Origin: Chlamydoabsidia padenii
Lineage: Eukaryota; Mucoromycota; Mucoromycetes; Mucorales; Cunninghamellaceae
Length of the DNA: 64,000 nucleotides
Assembly: GCA_025330725.1 (NCBI GenBank)
Contig: JAIWND010000034.1
Coordinates: forward strand, 124,001-188,000
Reading direction: 5' to 3'
Shown here: one piece after another, positions 55,057 through 64,000 of the stretch
Layout: each line of letters begins with the position of its first letter
How positions within the stretch are numbered: position 1 is the first letter of the stretch
The notes under the pieces: model-generated
Told to the model about the DNA's origin: nothing
Seen by the model: only the letters and a program-made list of their open reading frames with translations
Database searches by the model: none
Translations under genes and position numbers: made by a program

Positions 55057-56831
55057 GGCTACATCTGCTTTGGATACTCAATCTGAACGTCTTGTACAAA
55101 AGGCTTTGGATGCTGCTGCTGCTGATCGAACCACTATTGTCATTGCCCACAGATTGTCTACTATTCGTAATGCTGACCTCATTGTGGTGATGGATCAAGG
55201 TGATTTGGTGGAACAAGGAACTCATAATGAACTGTTGGCCCAAGGTGGTGTCTATGCCGAACTCGTCAAGAAGCAAGAAATCGCATTGGAACAATCTAAC
55301 CATACTGTAACTGAACTGGATGAAGAAACCTTATTACGACAAGAACAAATTGAATTGGAAAAGGCACAAGAAATTCAAGTTATCTCAGAAAAACAAGACA
55401 TTGAACTCACCAAATTGAACAGTCGACACTCTGCCGTGGATGCCTATGAACTTAAACTACAAAAGGAAAAGGAAGAAAAGAAACTGGCTGCTAAACAAAG
55501 TACTCCTATGCGCCGTGTCATTATGCAAATGCGCCCTGAATGGCATTACTTGGTCACAGGTGTTATTGGTGCCGCTATCAGGTAAACACAATAACAAAAT
55601 AATTATGATATGGATTACTAACATTGGTTTGTTTGTTTCTCTCTCTTTATAGTGGTGCGGTATTCCCATGTTTTGCCTTGGTTTTTGCTCAAGTCTTGAA
55701 TACCATGATGTTTGCCAAGACGACTCAAGACATAGCACCTGGTAAGAATAAAAGAAAATAAATAACAATGACTATGATTAGTTTACTAACGGAGTCTAAT
55801 GTACATTTGTAGGACCAATGCAAGGTGCAAACTTGTACGCATTCCTGTTCTTGATTATCGGTATTGCTGCTTTCTTTGGATTCAGTACTCAATTGTTGTC
55901 CTTTGAAACTGCTGGTGAACACTACACAAAACGTCTCCGTGGTCAAATCTTCCGAGCCTACATGCGTCAAGAAATCGGCTTCTTTGATGATGAAGAACAT
56001 ACCACTGGTGCCTTGACCTCCAAGCTTGCCATTGATGCCAAAAACGTGAACGAACTTGTGACCAAGACGTGGGGTGATGTTACTCAAATCATTGTTACCG
56101 CTATCACTGGTCTCGTCATTGCCTTCACTCACAGCTGGATCCTGACCCTGATTATTCTCTGTATGGCCCCCTTTATCATGTTTGCCACTGCCTATGAATC
56201 CAAAATCCACCGTGGCTTTGAAGACAAGACTAAGAAGGCCAATGAACAAAGTGGTGAAGTTGCTGGTGAAGCCATCAAGGAAATCCGTACTGTTGCTGCC
56301 CTCCATCGCCAACAACACTTTGAAGATCGCTTTTACAAGGCTACCGAACGTCCCCATCAACTTGCTCGCCACAAGGCCCTCACTGCTTCTATCGGTTATG
56401 GTCTTCATCAAGGTATCAATATCTACACCAACGCCGTCGCCTTTTACGCTGGTATTCGTCTGATGGATGACTGCAAAATTATCTTCTTGGACATGTTTTG
56501 TACTATGATGGTTATCATGATCAGTGCTCAAGGTGTTGGCCGTGCTTCCGTATTTACCTCAATCTTTGCCAAGGCCAAAATCTCCGCCATTGCTACCTTT
56601 GATATCTTGGATCGTACTCCTGCAATTGACCCTGAGTTGGAAGGTATTGAACCTGAAACTATCAGTGGTAACGTCGACTATGAAAACATCGCCTTCCGCT
56701 ATCCTGCTCGCCCTGATGTCCCTATCTTCAATGGTGAATTTAACTTGTCTGGCAAATCTAATACGACAATCGCTCTGGTTGGTAAGTTTATAGAATGAGA
56801 AAGGGAATGAGGTAGTGTATCGGTGTAATAC

Positions 56832-56870
<39 letters not shown>

Positions 56871-57605
56871 TTATAGGTCCTTCTGGGTGCGGAAAATCAA
56901 CTACGATCGGAATGTTGCTCAGATGGTATGACCCTCTCAGTGGTGCTGTACGTGCTGATGGCCACAATATCAATACATATAGTCTTGCCAATCTGCGTAG
57001 CCACATGGGTCTTGTCGGCCAGGAACCTACTCTGTTTGATATCTCCATTGGTGAAAACATTCGATATGGTGTGGAAGAAGGTCGGACCGTCACTCAAGAA
57101 GAAGTTGAAGAAGCCTGTAAATCTGCAAACATTCACAAGTTTATTATGGGATTGCCTCAAGGTTATGACACGCGTGTGGGTGACAAAGGAAGTAAGTTTA
57201 ATGTTTATTCTTATATGTATCATGCTGGAATCCTCGATATTAACATGTTACTCTTTCTTTTTTTTTTTTTAAGGTCAATTGTCTGGTGGTCAAAAACAAC
57301 GTATCGCTATTGCTCGTGCTTTGATCCGTAAACCCAAGATTCTGTTACTCGATGAAGCTACCTCTGCCCTGGACAGTGAATCCGAAAAACTGGTACAAGC
57401 TGCCATTGACAAGATTCTCGAAGAAAAGGACAGTGGCCGAACGACAATCACCATTGCTCACAGACTCTCAACAATTCAAAATGCCGATGTCATTTGTGTC
57501 ATCAAGGATGGTCGTGTCATTGAACAAGGATCTCACTTTGAGCTACTCAAACTCAATGGCGTTTATTCTGATTTGGTGCATCAACAATCTCTATCAGCAA
57601 ACTAG
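52978..57605 (+). CDS. Full-size ABCB (P-glycoprotein/MDR) transporter, copy 2
   Basis: Nine exons encode about 1,300 residues, a clear paralogue of the gene at 29597-33919. Shared marks include [15 protein letters not shown] at the end of the hydrophilic N-terminus, [33 protein letters not shown]1 GPSGSGKST with [15 protein letters not shown], and NBD2 GPSGCGKST with [11 protein letters not shown] and [11 protein letters not shown]. It has four more introns than copy 1 (one in the N-terminal part, one in TMD1, two in TMD2), so copy 1 has probably lost introns. TMD1 keeps the standard [10 protein letters not shown]. The central segment 54351-55380 is nearly identical to copy 1. The poly-T before the acceptor of the NBD1 intron is shorter here (about 27 nt). 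Confidence 0.95.
54351..55380 (+). repeat. Near-identical segment shared with first ABCB gene (31645-32701)
   Basis: This is the counterpart of the minus-strand segment described above: same coding sequence, same intron sequence, only scattered differences. Flanking parts of TMD1 and TMD2 are much more diverged. Confidence 0.85.
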
Positions 57606-58199
57606 TTTATTGCTAACAGGATTGGATCTCCATTATGTATTAATTCTACAATAGTTTAGTTTTAGTCTACTACCTCACATTCCCTTTACTGATTTGTACC
57701 ATCATACTGTTTTAGATTATTTATATTCATCTTTTTACCTACTTACTACTTAATGTTTTTATATCACGGACAAATTACATGTACACAGTTTACAGATACT
57801 TTTTTTATACAATAAACTTTTTTTTTGGTATCCACTACACTGGTTTTTTTTTTTACCATACTCATCTTAAATTGTTGAAGCTGATGTGATTTTATTACTG
57901 ATGCCCCACTTAAAAAAAAATGCCCTTGTGTACTCGCATAAAAACGCCATATGCGAATTTTGAAATGTATTTAATGTATTTTCAGGGTTTTCGAACGTCA
58001 AAACCCTGACATTATTTTGATTCCCCGCAGGAGATCATGACCCCCTGATTTATCATGGATGGTCATTATCCATCGTGATAAACAGTCAATTACTATATGA
58101 ATCACCTTCAATGATAAACGCATATTGACCAGTAATTATAAAAAAAGACTTTATTTTTAATAAAATTGAATATAACACTATATCTACAATAAACTAATC
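57606..58199. other. ABCB2 3' flank and short palindrome
   Basis: The 3' flank is AT-rich with AATAAA near 57811. An inverted repeat TCAGGGTTTT (57982-57991) / AAAACCCTGA (58000-58009) has an 8-bp loop. A second, weaker one (TTTATCA...TGATAAA) lies near 58050-58083. No gene. Confidence 0.5.
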
Positions 58200-58710
58200 T
58201 ACTACAATACTTTCCCAAAGTATCCATTCCAATTACCACTGTTTTCCAGAAGACATACTATTTCGCAAAGGGTTGCCCCATTATATATTCACCCTGCTGG
58301 ACCAGCAATCGATTGGACACTCAAATATTCCCAGTTGCAATCGATAAGGTGATGGTAGAGACATGTTGAGGAGGATAACAGTCTTGTTATTGGCGTAAAG
58401 TGCTGCTACTGTAGGTAGCATAGTTTAATGAGCTACACGGTCGAAAGTCGCTGCCCCACTAATGTCCTTGCTGTTCGCTATTGTACAGAATGGTCGCCAA
58501 AGTCATCGATTTAGATAGAAGATGAATCATACATGTTGTTGCTTATATTTGATGGTAATTTGACCACTGATCCACCTTCAATATAACTATTGTTCACTAT
58601 GTTTGTGGTAGTAATCTTCTTTTATCAACTAAAGCCTGTTGCATTCCATTGAGAGAACGTCACCGTTTTCCCCAGTTTGTATCAGTCAGAAGAGAGATTC
58701 GTCCATGATT
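58200..58710 (-). pseudogene. Decayed gene copy 3 of the unidentified family
   Basis: Read on the minus strand from about 58710, this follows the same order of blocks as copy 1 at 12258-13580: GGACGAATCTCTCTTCTG (about 58700), ACTGGGGAAAACGG, AATGCAACAGGC, ACATAGTGAACAATAGTTAT with GGTGGATCA, then TACGCCAATAACAAGACTGT with CCTCAACA. All three frames contain stops. Readable pieces include IVNNSYIEGGSVVKLPSNIS and LYANNKTVILLNMS. The region ends in an AT-rich flank like those after real minus-strand genes. Function unknown. Confidence 0.5.
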
Positions 58711-59261
58711 AGTAGACAAGGAGTTGATATGTGTCGACCCTACATAAAAATGAATTAAAGAGTATCGGTATCAGAACCTTGGATGAGAAGATGTTCCAAG
58801 CAGAAAGAGACAGTATACATAACCACATGCTTTCTTTTTTGTTTCGTTTGCTCCTTTGTTTTACCTTTGCCATGTTGATCCAGTTAAAAGTTGTTTCACT
58901 GCCGCTTTCGTTGATTTTCACTATTCATTCGTTCCAATCAAGGTGAGTTTCCTGTTGAAAAAGACAAAGTGTCACCCCAAAGTTGAATGTCGTCGTATTC
59001 AGTGATAGCAAGGCATTAGTAATGGATACAGTCCAAGTTACCATATCAAAATGTGTGATTTAAAAGAAAGAAGTCAAGTTAGAATAAGAGATAAATGTAT
59101 AAATAGTAGTAAGATGTAAAAAAAAAAAAAAAAAAGTGATGGGGAGACAAAGAAGAAGGAAATGCTTCCCCAGTCTGTTCAAATCCCGTCATGTCGCCAA
59201 GATGGATCAGCTGATAATTTTTACTAAAAACGGAGGATCTTCAAAAAAGTGCGTTTCTTCT

Positions 59262-59336
<75 letters not shown>

Positions 59337-59923
59337 TTAACCAACTACCCTTTTTATGAACTACCCTTCACGAACCTGTGCTTGACAAACAAGCTGTCCC
59401 CTGCACGCCTTCCTCTTGCTTACTGTGATCCTGGTCATGATTGCAAGATTGATTGATTCACACAAAAAGGAAACCACGGATCACCTAATGGTTGTTCATG
59501 TAACATAACTGTTTGTGGTGGGTGTGAAAGTGAAGCTTACTTTATCACTTTCTCATTGGTAAAATGATTCTGGTCATAATTGTAAGTCAAAGAAACTTAA
59601 TGATACTCTACCGGAATTGTTTTTTATTTACACTACATCTGGTCAAGAAGATAGGTTAATATACTCTAACTAAATTGTTTTTTAGACAACGTCTCTGTAT
59701 CTTGGATTTCATCTCTGTATATGATGGTAGGTCTATTGATATGTTATGGTCATTTGGTGTATTATGATCCCTCTTTTCATCTGGTCTCTTGGAGGTCTCT
59801 CTTCTTTTCTCTTTGTACCTGGTATGTGAAGTTGAAGGCACTACTAACGGTGCTCCATTTAATCATCTTGTAGATGGATCATATTACATTTTGTTTGTGG
59901 GTATCTTATTGTAAGTATTCTCG

Positions 59924-59962
<39 letters not shown>

Positions 59963-60870
59963 GAATGGGGAACAACAACCACTAGTTAGTAGTGATAGCA
60001 GTAGGGGATGGTTTGTTTCTTATGATACTTACTGCTCTTTTGTCTTTTCAGGCCGAAAAAACAACCACTTTAGGTACTTACACCTGTCGAATATCTACTG
60101 CTCTTTTCGATGGATGTAAACTTGGGTTCTTATCGGATTCCTTCGACACAACAAATGGCAATCACCAAAAGTAACTAGTGACAACTATTGCAAACTCAAC
60201 CTCACCATCCAAGCGATCAACTGATTCATCAGCATGGATGCCCATACAAATACAATACTACGGAACTCAACTTGGGTAAGTACTGAATCAATCTGGTATT
60301 ATGTATGCAACTTTTAGCTGTTTATATCTTACATGACATAGGTTTTTGTAACGGCGGATCTCATTCCTTCATCAAGTCTTTGGTGACAGTGGATTCTTCA
60401 TTCAACAGGATAAATGTGCCGTGGCCAAGGAGAAACAACATCCACTAGCCATCTTTGTTGTCGTTTGCGACTGGGTTTATGTAATTACAACTTCCAGGGT
60501 TGTCTTCATTGGAATCATTATTGTTACAAATATGCGGATACTGTATTATGGTAGATTATCAGACGACCAGAAACAAAAACAAAACAAGTAAAATCGTAAC
60601 TAGATCAGCAAAAGAATATCAATCCAGACCTCTACAGTAAAGTCGACCTAACCACAAATTGATTCCTGATCCGAGCTCAAGCCTCTTCAACAGCCTTCTC
60701 TCTGACGACTGACTACTTCGAGTCTATAAAATGGAAACAATCATGGCCAAACCATCAAGGAAACCTTTTATCAAGTTATATAAAGTATCTTCACCACCAA
60801 TACCAACCTGATGGCCCCACATTCGACTATACATTGAGGATGGCTGCAATAACTTATGATCCCCCCCCTT
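58711..60870. other. Gene-poor region with exon-like fragments
   Basis: No gene could be assembled. TTCAAATCCCG (59178-59188) is a recurrent-motif copy. A 69-nt poly-T (59264-59332) and a 34-nt poly-A (about 59925-59958) flank short open pieces such as LSPARLPLAYCDPGHDCKID (near 59450). After a TTTTCAG acceptor near 60052 there is TLGTYTCRISTALFDGCKLG with FLSDSF. An intron-like GTAAGTACTG...ACATAG lies at about 60279-60342. Stops interrupt each continuation. It looks like a decayed multi-exon gene. Confidence 0.3.
59264..59332. repeat. Poly-T tract
   Basis: A run of about 69 T, the longest homopolymer in the window, is followed by TTACAATTAACC. Confidence 0.9.
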
Positions 60871-62361
60871 TTTTTTTTAATCCTCTCATATATTGTCACC
60901 TCCTCCCCTCCTTAGTATAGACATCAATTGTATCTCACTTTATTGTATAGCTTTTATTCATAATCCCCTCATCACTAATAAAATCGATTTGGTCTTTTGA
61001 CTATGTACATACATACAAATTATAGACATGATAACAAACCTAAAAAGTAGCTCACACATTTGTTTTCTATTATTCTTTATGTATAAAATACCTTGAAACA
61101 CCGATCACCCCACTTCATTAATGTGAAATAGACTATGAATTACAGTATCGGGATTGTATTACTCTATATTATGCATATAATTTAAAAAAAGTGATTGCCA
61201 GCGCATGATAATTTGTCTTCACCCCAATTAATCACAACTCATTTGATGATCCTGATCAGTGTAATTTCCTTTTCGAGAATCTCTACTCTTTGTAGAGAAC
61301 GGGTGATACATGCCAGGCAAGTCTTACCCCATAATTGAATGACAACAGTGATCTTCCTTCCGAAACAATTGGAACGCAGGGGCTTCTTCAGCCATATTTG
61401 GTTTTTGTATGATAGGGTGATTTTCAGTGCAGCAACTCGTATGCATTCTTTTATTTAGTCACACTTGCGGTGGTACTGGATTCCAAGGACAGACTAATTT
61501 CGGGATTTGCAAACAATCGGCGCTTAAATATTTGCATGAATCGTTTAAAATAGAACAAAAGAAAAAGAGAACCCCTCCCTCTCCTCTCCCCTGTAGGATG
61601 AAACAAGGTATTACCTATATACACGAGTAAAAAAAAAATGTGTATAACCATTTTTATCAATGATAAAGAACAAGCTAGTTGCTTTATTTTTTTTTCCCTC
61701 TCTCGAAACAATCATATCAGATCATCTACGCCTGCATTTATTTATCCCGAGTAAACGGCAAATCATATGTAATGGGACAAAACAATAAGATGGACCGGCG
61801 ATTGAATATCAATACAGATCATTAAACTCTATTTCATCCAGTTCGACAATAGACCTATTACTGGATGGGAAAGCCCGTGTGATGAAGATAATGAGTCTTT
61901 TCCAGGCTACGACAAAGTGAATAGTATTGAGTTCTCGTATTATGAATCATCGGTACGACAAAAAGCCAAGCTATCAAAATAACTGGAGAGAATAAAAACC
62001 TCCTTTAGTATACAAGGGAATGATCGGAGTTTGCTAATAAACTTGATGCTTATCTTTTTTACAAATTGGAACATGAAGTGGAGGAACCACTCAATATTGG
62101 ACATCATTCATGCAAAGTCCTATTGTCATTCTCTGTAGTAAAATATAATACTTTTGCATCAAACATACCTAGGTACTTACGCCGTTCAATCGACTGAGTA
62201 TCATAGATAAGATACTGTGGCGGGATTTCAATTCAGGTTTAATGGATTTTGACAGATAGCAACCCCTTTTCCCCATCATCTCCCTCCCCCTTAGTAACCG
62301 TGATATTTCCTTTTTCTTTTCAATATACTCATACTTAAAACATGGACATCACTGTTTATGT
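60871..62361. other. Gene-poor region
   Basis: About 1.5 kb has no supported gene. The start (CCTCCTTAGTATAGACAT, about 60908) resembles the 3' flanks near 13515 and 11985. CGGGATTTGCAAA (61501-61513) and GGCGGGATTTCAA (62219-62231) are further copies of the recurrent motif without an assigned gene. Confidence 0.4.
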
Positions 62362-62613
62362 TTATATTAAAAGCATGTATTTTATTGAAAAAGTGTGAAT
62401 CACAGTGGCGTATTTCTTTGAAAGCCAACCATTGGTTTTCCTAAATGAGTATCGCTTCGAATCCAAAATTAAAAAGTGGTCGGCATTTGAACCTGAATTT
62501 ACGGCAAACCGTTGAACATGAAAAGGAGATTCGTCTTGCCGATCAATTTGTATCAAGGGCAGGCTTTCCGTTGACCAAGTATACTTGTAATCTTTCAGGG
62601 GTAAAGTGATCAA
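62362..62613 (-). CDS. Hypothetical small protein, weak call
   Basis: An 83-codon frame (MITLPLKDYKYTWSTESLPL...) has no recognisable domain, repeats or membrane segment. Two contextual points favour it. A TTCAAATCCCG element, which reads CGGGATTTGAA in this strand's sense, lies 100 bp upstream at 62713-62723, the usual distance. The sequence beyond its stop is AT-rich like other 3' flanks here. The motif may instead belong to the divergent Ras-GEF gene. No splice signals or homologues are visible to me. Confidence 0.25.
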   Translation of the reverse strand: MITLPLKDYKYTWSTESLPLIQIDRQDESPFHVQRFAVNSGSNADHFLILDSKRYSFRKTNGWLSKKYATVIHTFSIKYMLLI

Positions 62614-62968
62614 GAGGAGGTGTAAAGTAAATCTTTCCAGACGAGTTATTTTTACCCTTCCCCCCTTTTTTTCCTACATTGTGGTAAGGTACGATTAAGC
62701 GTCGAAATTATTTTCAAATCCCGATATAGATCAACTTTTTGCCATTTCATTCTTTCTTCCCTCTCTTTCTTTTCTTTTCTTCCTCCTTTTTTTTTTTCTT
62801 CTTCTTTACTATACTTTTTTTATATACCCTCTTTGTTTGTTTATTATTGTTATTTTATGTTGTAACTTTGTATGAAACGACTCTGTATTCCTCATTAAAG
62901 ACAACTTCGCATCAACAAAAACCAACAAGGAATACAACAGCAACATAGACAATCCATCTCTATACATT
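62614..62968. promoter_or_regulatory. Upstream region of the SH3/Ras-GEF gene
   Basis: This 355-bp region has TTCAAATCCCG at 62713-62723, an extended CT-rich tract (about 62740-62825) and a short A-rich leader ending in the ATG at 62969. No other coding content. Confidence 0.5.
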
Positions 62969-64000
62969 ATGCTATCATCACCAACTCTTTTATCTGACTC
63001 GCCAAATCTGTCTTCTTCACACTCATCAACAGCAGAACTGGAGTCTCACTTTGTACAAGCTCTCCATGACTTCTTCCCAGCGAATGCACCAACTGATAAT
63101 GTCACAGCCTGTCTCTTCTTCCAACGTGGTGCCATTATTGAAGTTTACAATCGCGACGAATCAGGTTGGTGGGATGGTGTTACTGACGGTGTCCGTGGTT
63201 GGTTTCCTTCAAACTATGTGGGTCAAATTGGTGAACTACGACGATACTCTGCTGACTATGAAGACTTACAAGATACACCCCAACTCAAGGAATTCGAAAA
63301 CTGGCGACAAGGCTTGACTACCACAAACAATATGATCAAATCCAATAGTACAGATAACTTATCTGTGTCACAAGAATCTAATCATTATGCTACGAATGTT
63401 ATTAGTGCCATGGCAAGTATTACAAAATTTAAAAAAGACAGAAAAGAAGGTATAGAGGTGAGTATAGCCCTCATGCCCCTTTATGCGGTTATTTTATAAA
63501 GCATTTGATCTAATAGTTTTATCTCGCTTTTGTTTAATTTAGTCACAGCGATCTTATTCACAATCATCGAATGCATCAATTAACTACACCAACAAGGATG
63601 ACGATAAAATCAATCATCAGCAATATACGCCAAATCGGGTGGAGCTTGCACGGGCACTACTAAATGAAGATCGTCAAAAATTTGTAACGGAATCTTCTAA
63701 TGTCACGGGGAAATACAATACACCAAATATGAACTATCTACTCCAAGACGCCAATAACCGTATATCCGACCTAGTGGAAGATTGTAGCCAAGAACACCTC
63801 ACCCCCAATATCCAACTCGTCATCTTCCAGGTGGTCTCTTCGATCCGAACTGTCTTGTCTGCTGCTAATACTGTCAGCAAAAATAGTCCTCTCCTCAAAT
63901 CATATCCTGAACTGGCTCTGCAACGCAAGAATGTCCTAGCCTCTCTCAGTCGGTTGGTGCTAAAAGGAAAAGAACTTCAAGCTCTCTCTCAATATGACGA
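62969..64000 (+). CDS. SH3-domain Ras guanine-nucleotide exchange factor (Cdc25/Ste6-like), 5' part
   Basis: Two exons are visible and the gene continues beyond the window. A Ser-rich start is followed by an SH3 domain at residues about 28-85: FVQALHDFFPAN (ALYDF motif), GAIIEVYNRDESGWWDGV and RGWFPSNYVGQI (the WW and PSNYV ligand-pocket residues are present). After an intron at 63458-63541 comes a helical region (DANNRISDLVEDCSQEHLTP then IVSSIRTVLSAANTV-like sequence). SH3 plus such a helical linker is typical of fungal Cdc25-type Ras GEFs, whose RasGEF_N and catalytic domains would lie off the right edge. These activate Ras-cAMP signalling. The GEF identity is inferred because the catalytic part is not visible; another SH3 adaptor is possible. 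Confidence 0.65.

Noticed and set aside
1..64000. tRNA, rRNA or other structured RNA genes
   Set aside because: I looked for tRNA A/B boxes and rRNA-like conserved blocks and saw no convincing candidate. A covariance-model search was not possible here.

Overview
The window is nuclear DNA of a filamentous fungus, most likely an early-diverging Mucoromycota (zygomycete) lineage. The evidence is AT-rich intergenic DNA, dense short introns (about 50-120 nt, GT-AG with CTAAC/TTAAC-like branch sites), very long poly-T/poly-A runs, pyrimidine-rich tracts before start codons, and the gene set itself (division-1 chitin synthase, P-glycoprotein-type ABC transporters, Ras-GEF with an N-terminal SH3). 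Species-level assignment from sequence alone is not possible. All gene models below were spliced by eye from reading frames and splice signals.

Layout. 1-0.65 kb: decayed Helitron helicase. 0.9-11.5 kb: glomulin/Ybp2-like ARM protein (-), RPA-interacting protein (-), FG nucleoporin Nup42 (-), a Ser/Thr-rich single-pass membrane protein (+), an uncertain small minus-strand gene, and a PTC7-type PP2C phosphatase (-). 11.5-17 kb: gene-poor decayed DNA holding remnants of one unidentified gene family plus a mixed tandem/inverted repeat array. 17-36.4 kb: MFS permease (-), an internally deleted Tc1/mariner-like element, AFG1 ATPase (+), NDT80/PhoG transcription factor (-), LENG1-like (+), misato/DML1 (+), RAD51 (-), ABCB transporter 1 (-), TMEM184/OST-alpha protein (-). 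37-52.3 kb: chitin synthase (+), SAP30BP/HCNGP-like protein (+), ZGRF1-like helicase (-), valyl-tRNA synthetase (+). 53-57.6 kb: ABCB transporter 2 (+). 57.6-62.9 kb: gene-poor DNA with another remnant of the decayed family. 62.97 kb to the end: 5' part of an SH3-containing Ras-GEF (+).

How genes relate. Most genes are housekeeping and functionally independent. A recombination theme (RAD51, a ZGRF1-type helicase, an RPA import factor) may be coincidental. The two ABCB paralogues lie inverted about 19 kb apart and share a roughly 1 kb nearly identical segment that includes an intron, which suggests recent gene conversion. The most interesting unexplained signal is a recurrent element, consensus about GGCGGGATTTGAAA, about 70-170 bp upstream of many start codons in either orientation. 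Other points of note are a probable 6-nt microexon, two GC-AG introns, and a family of decayed gene copies.
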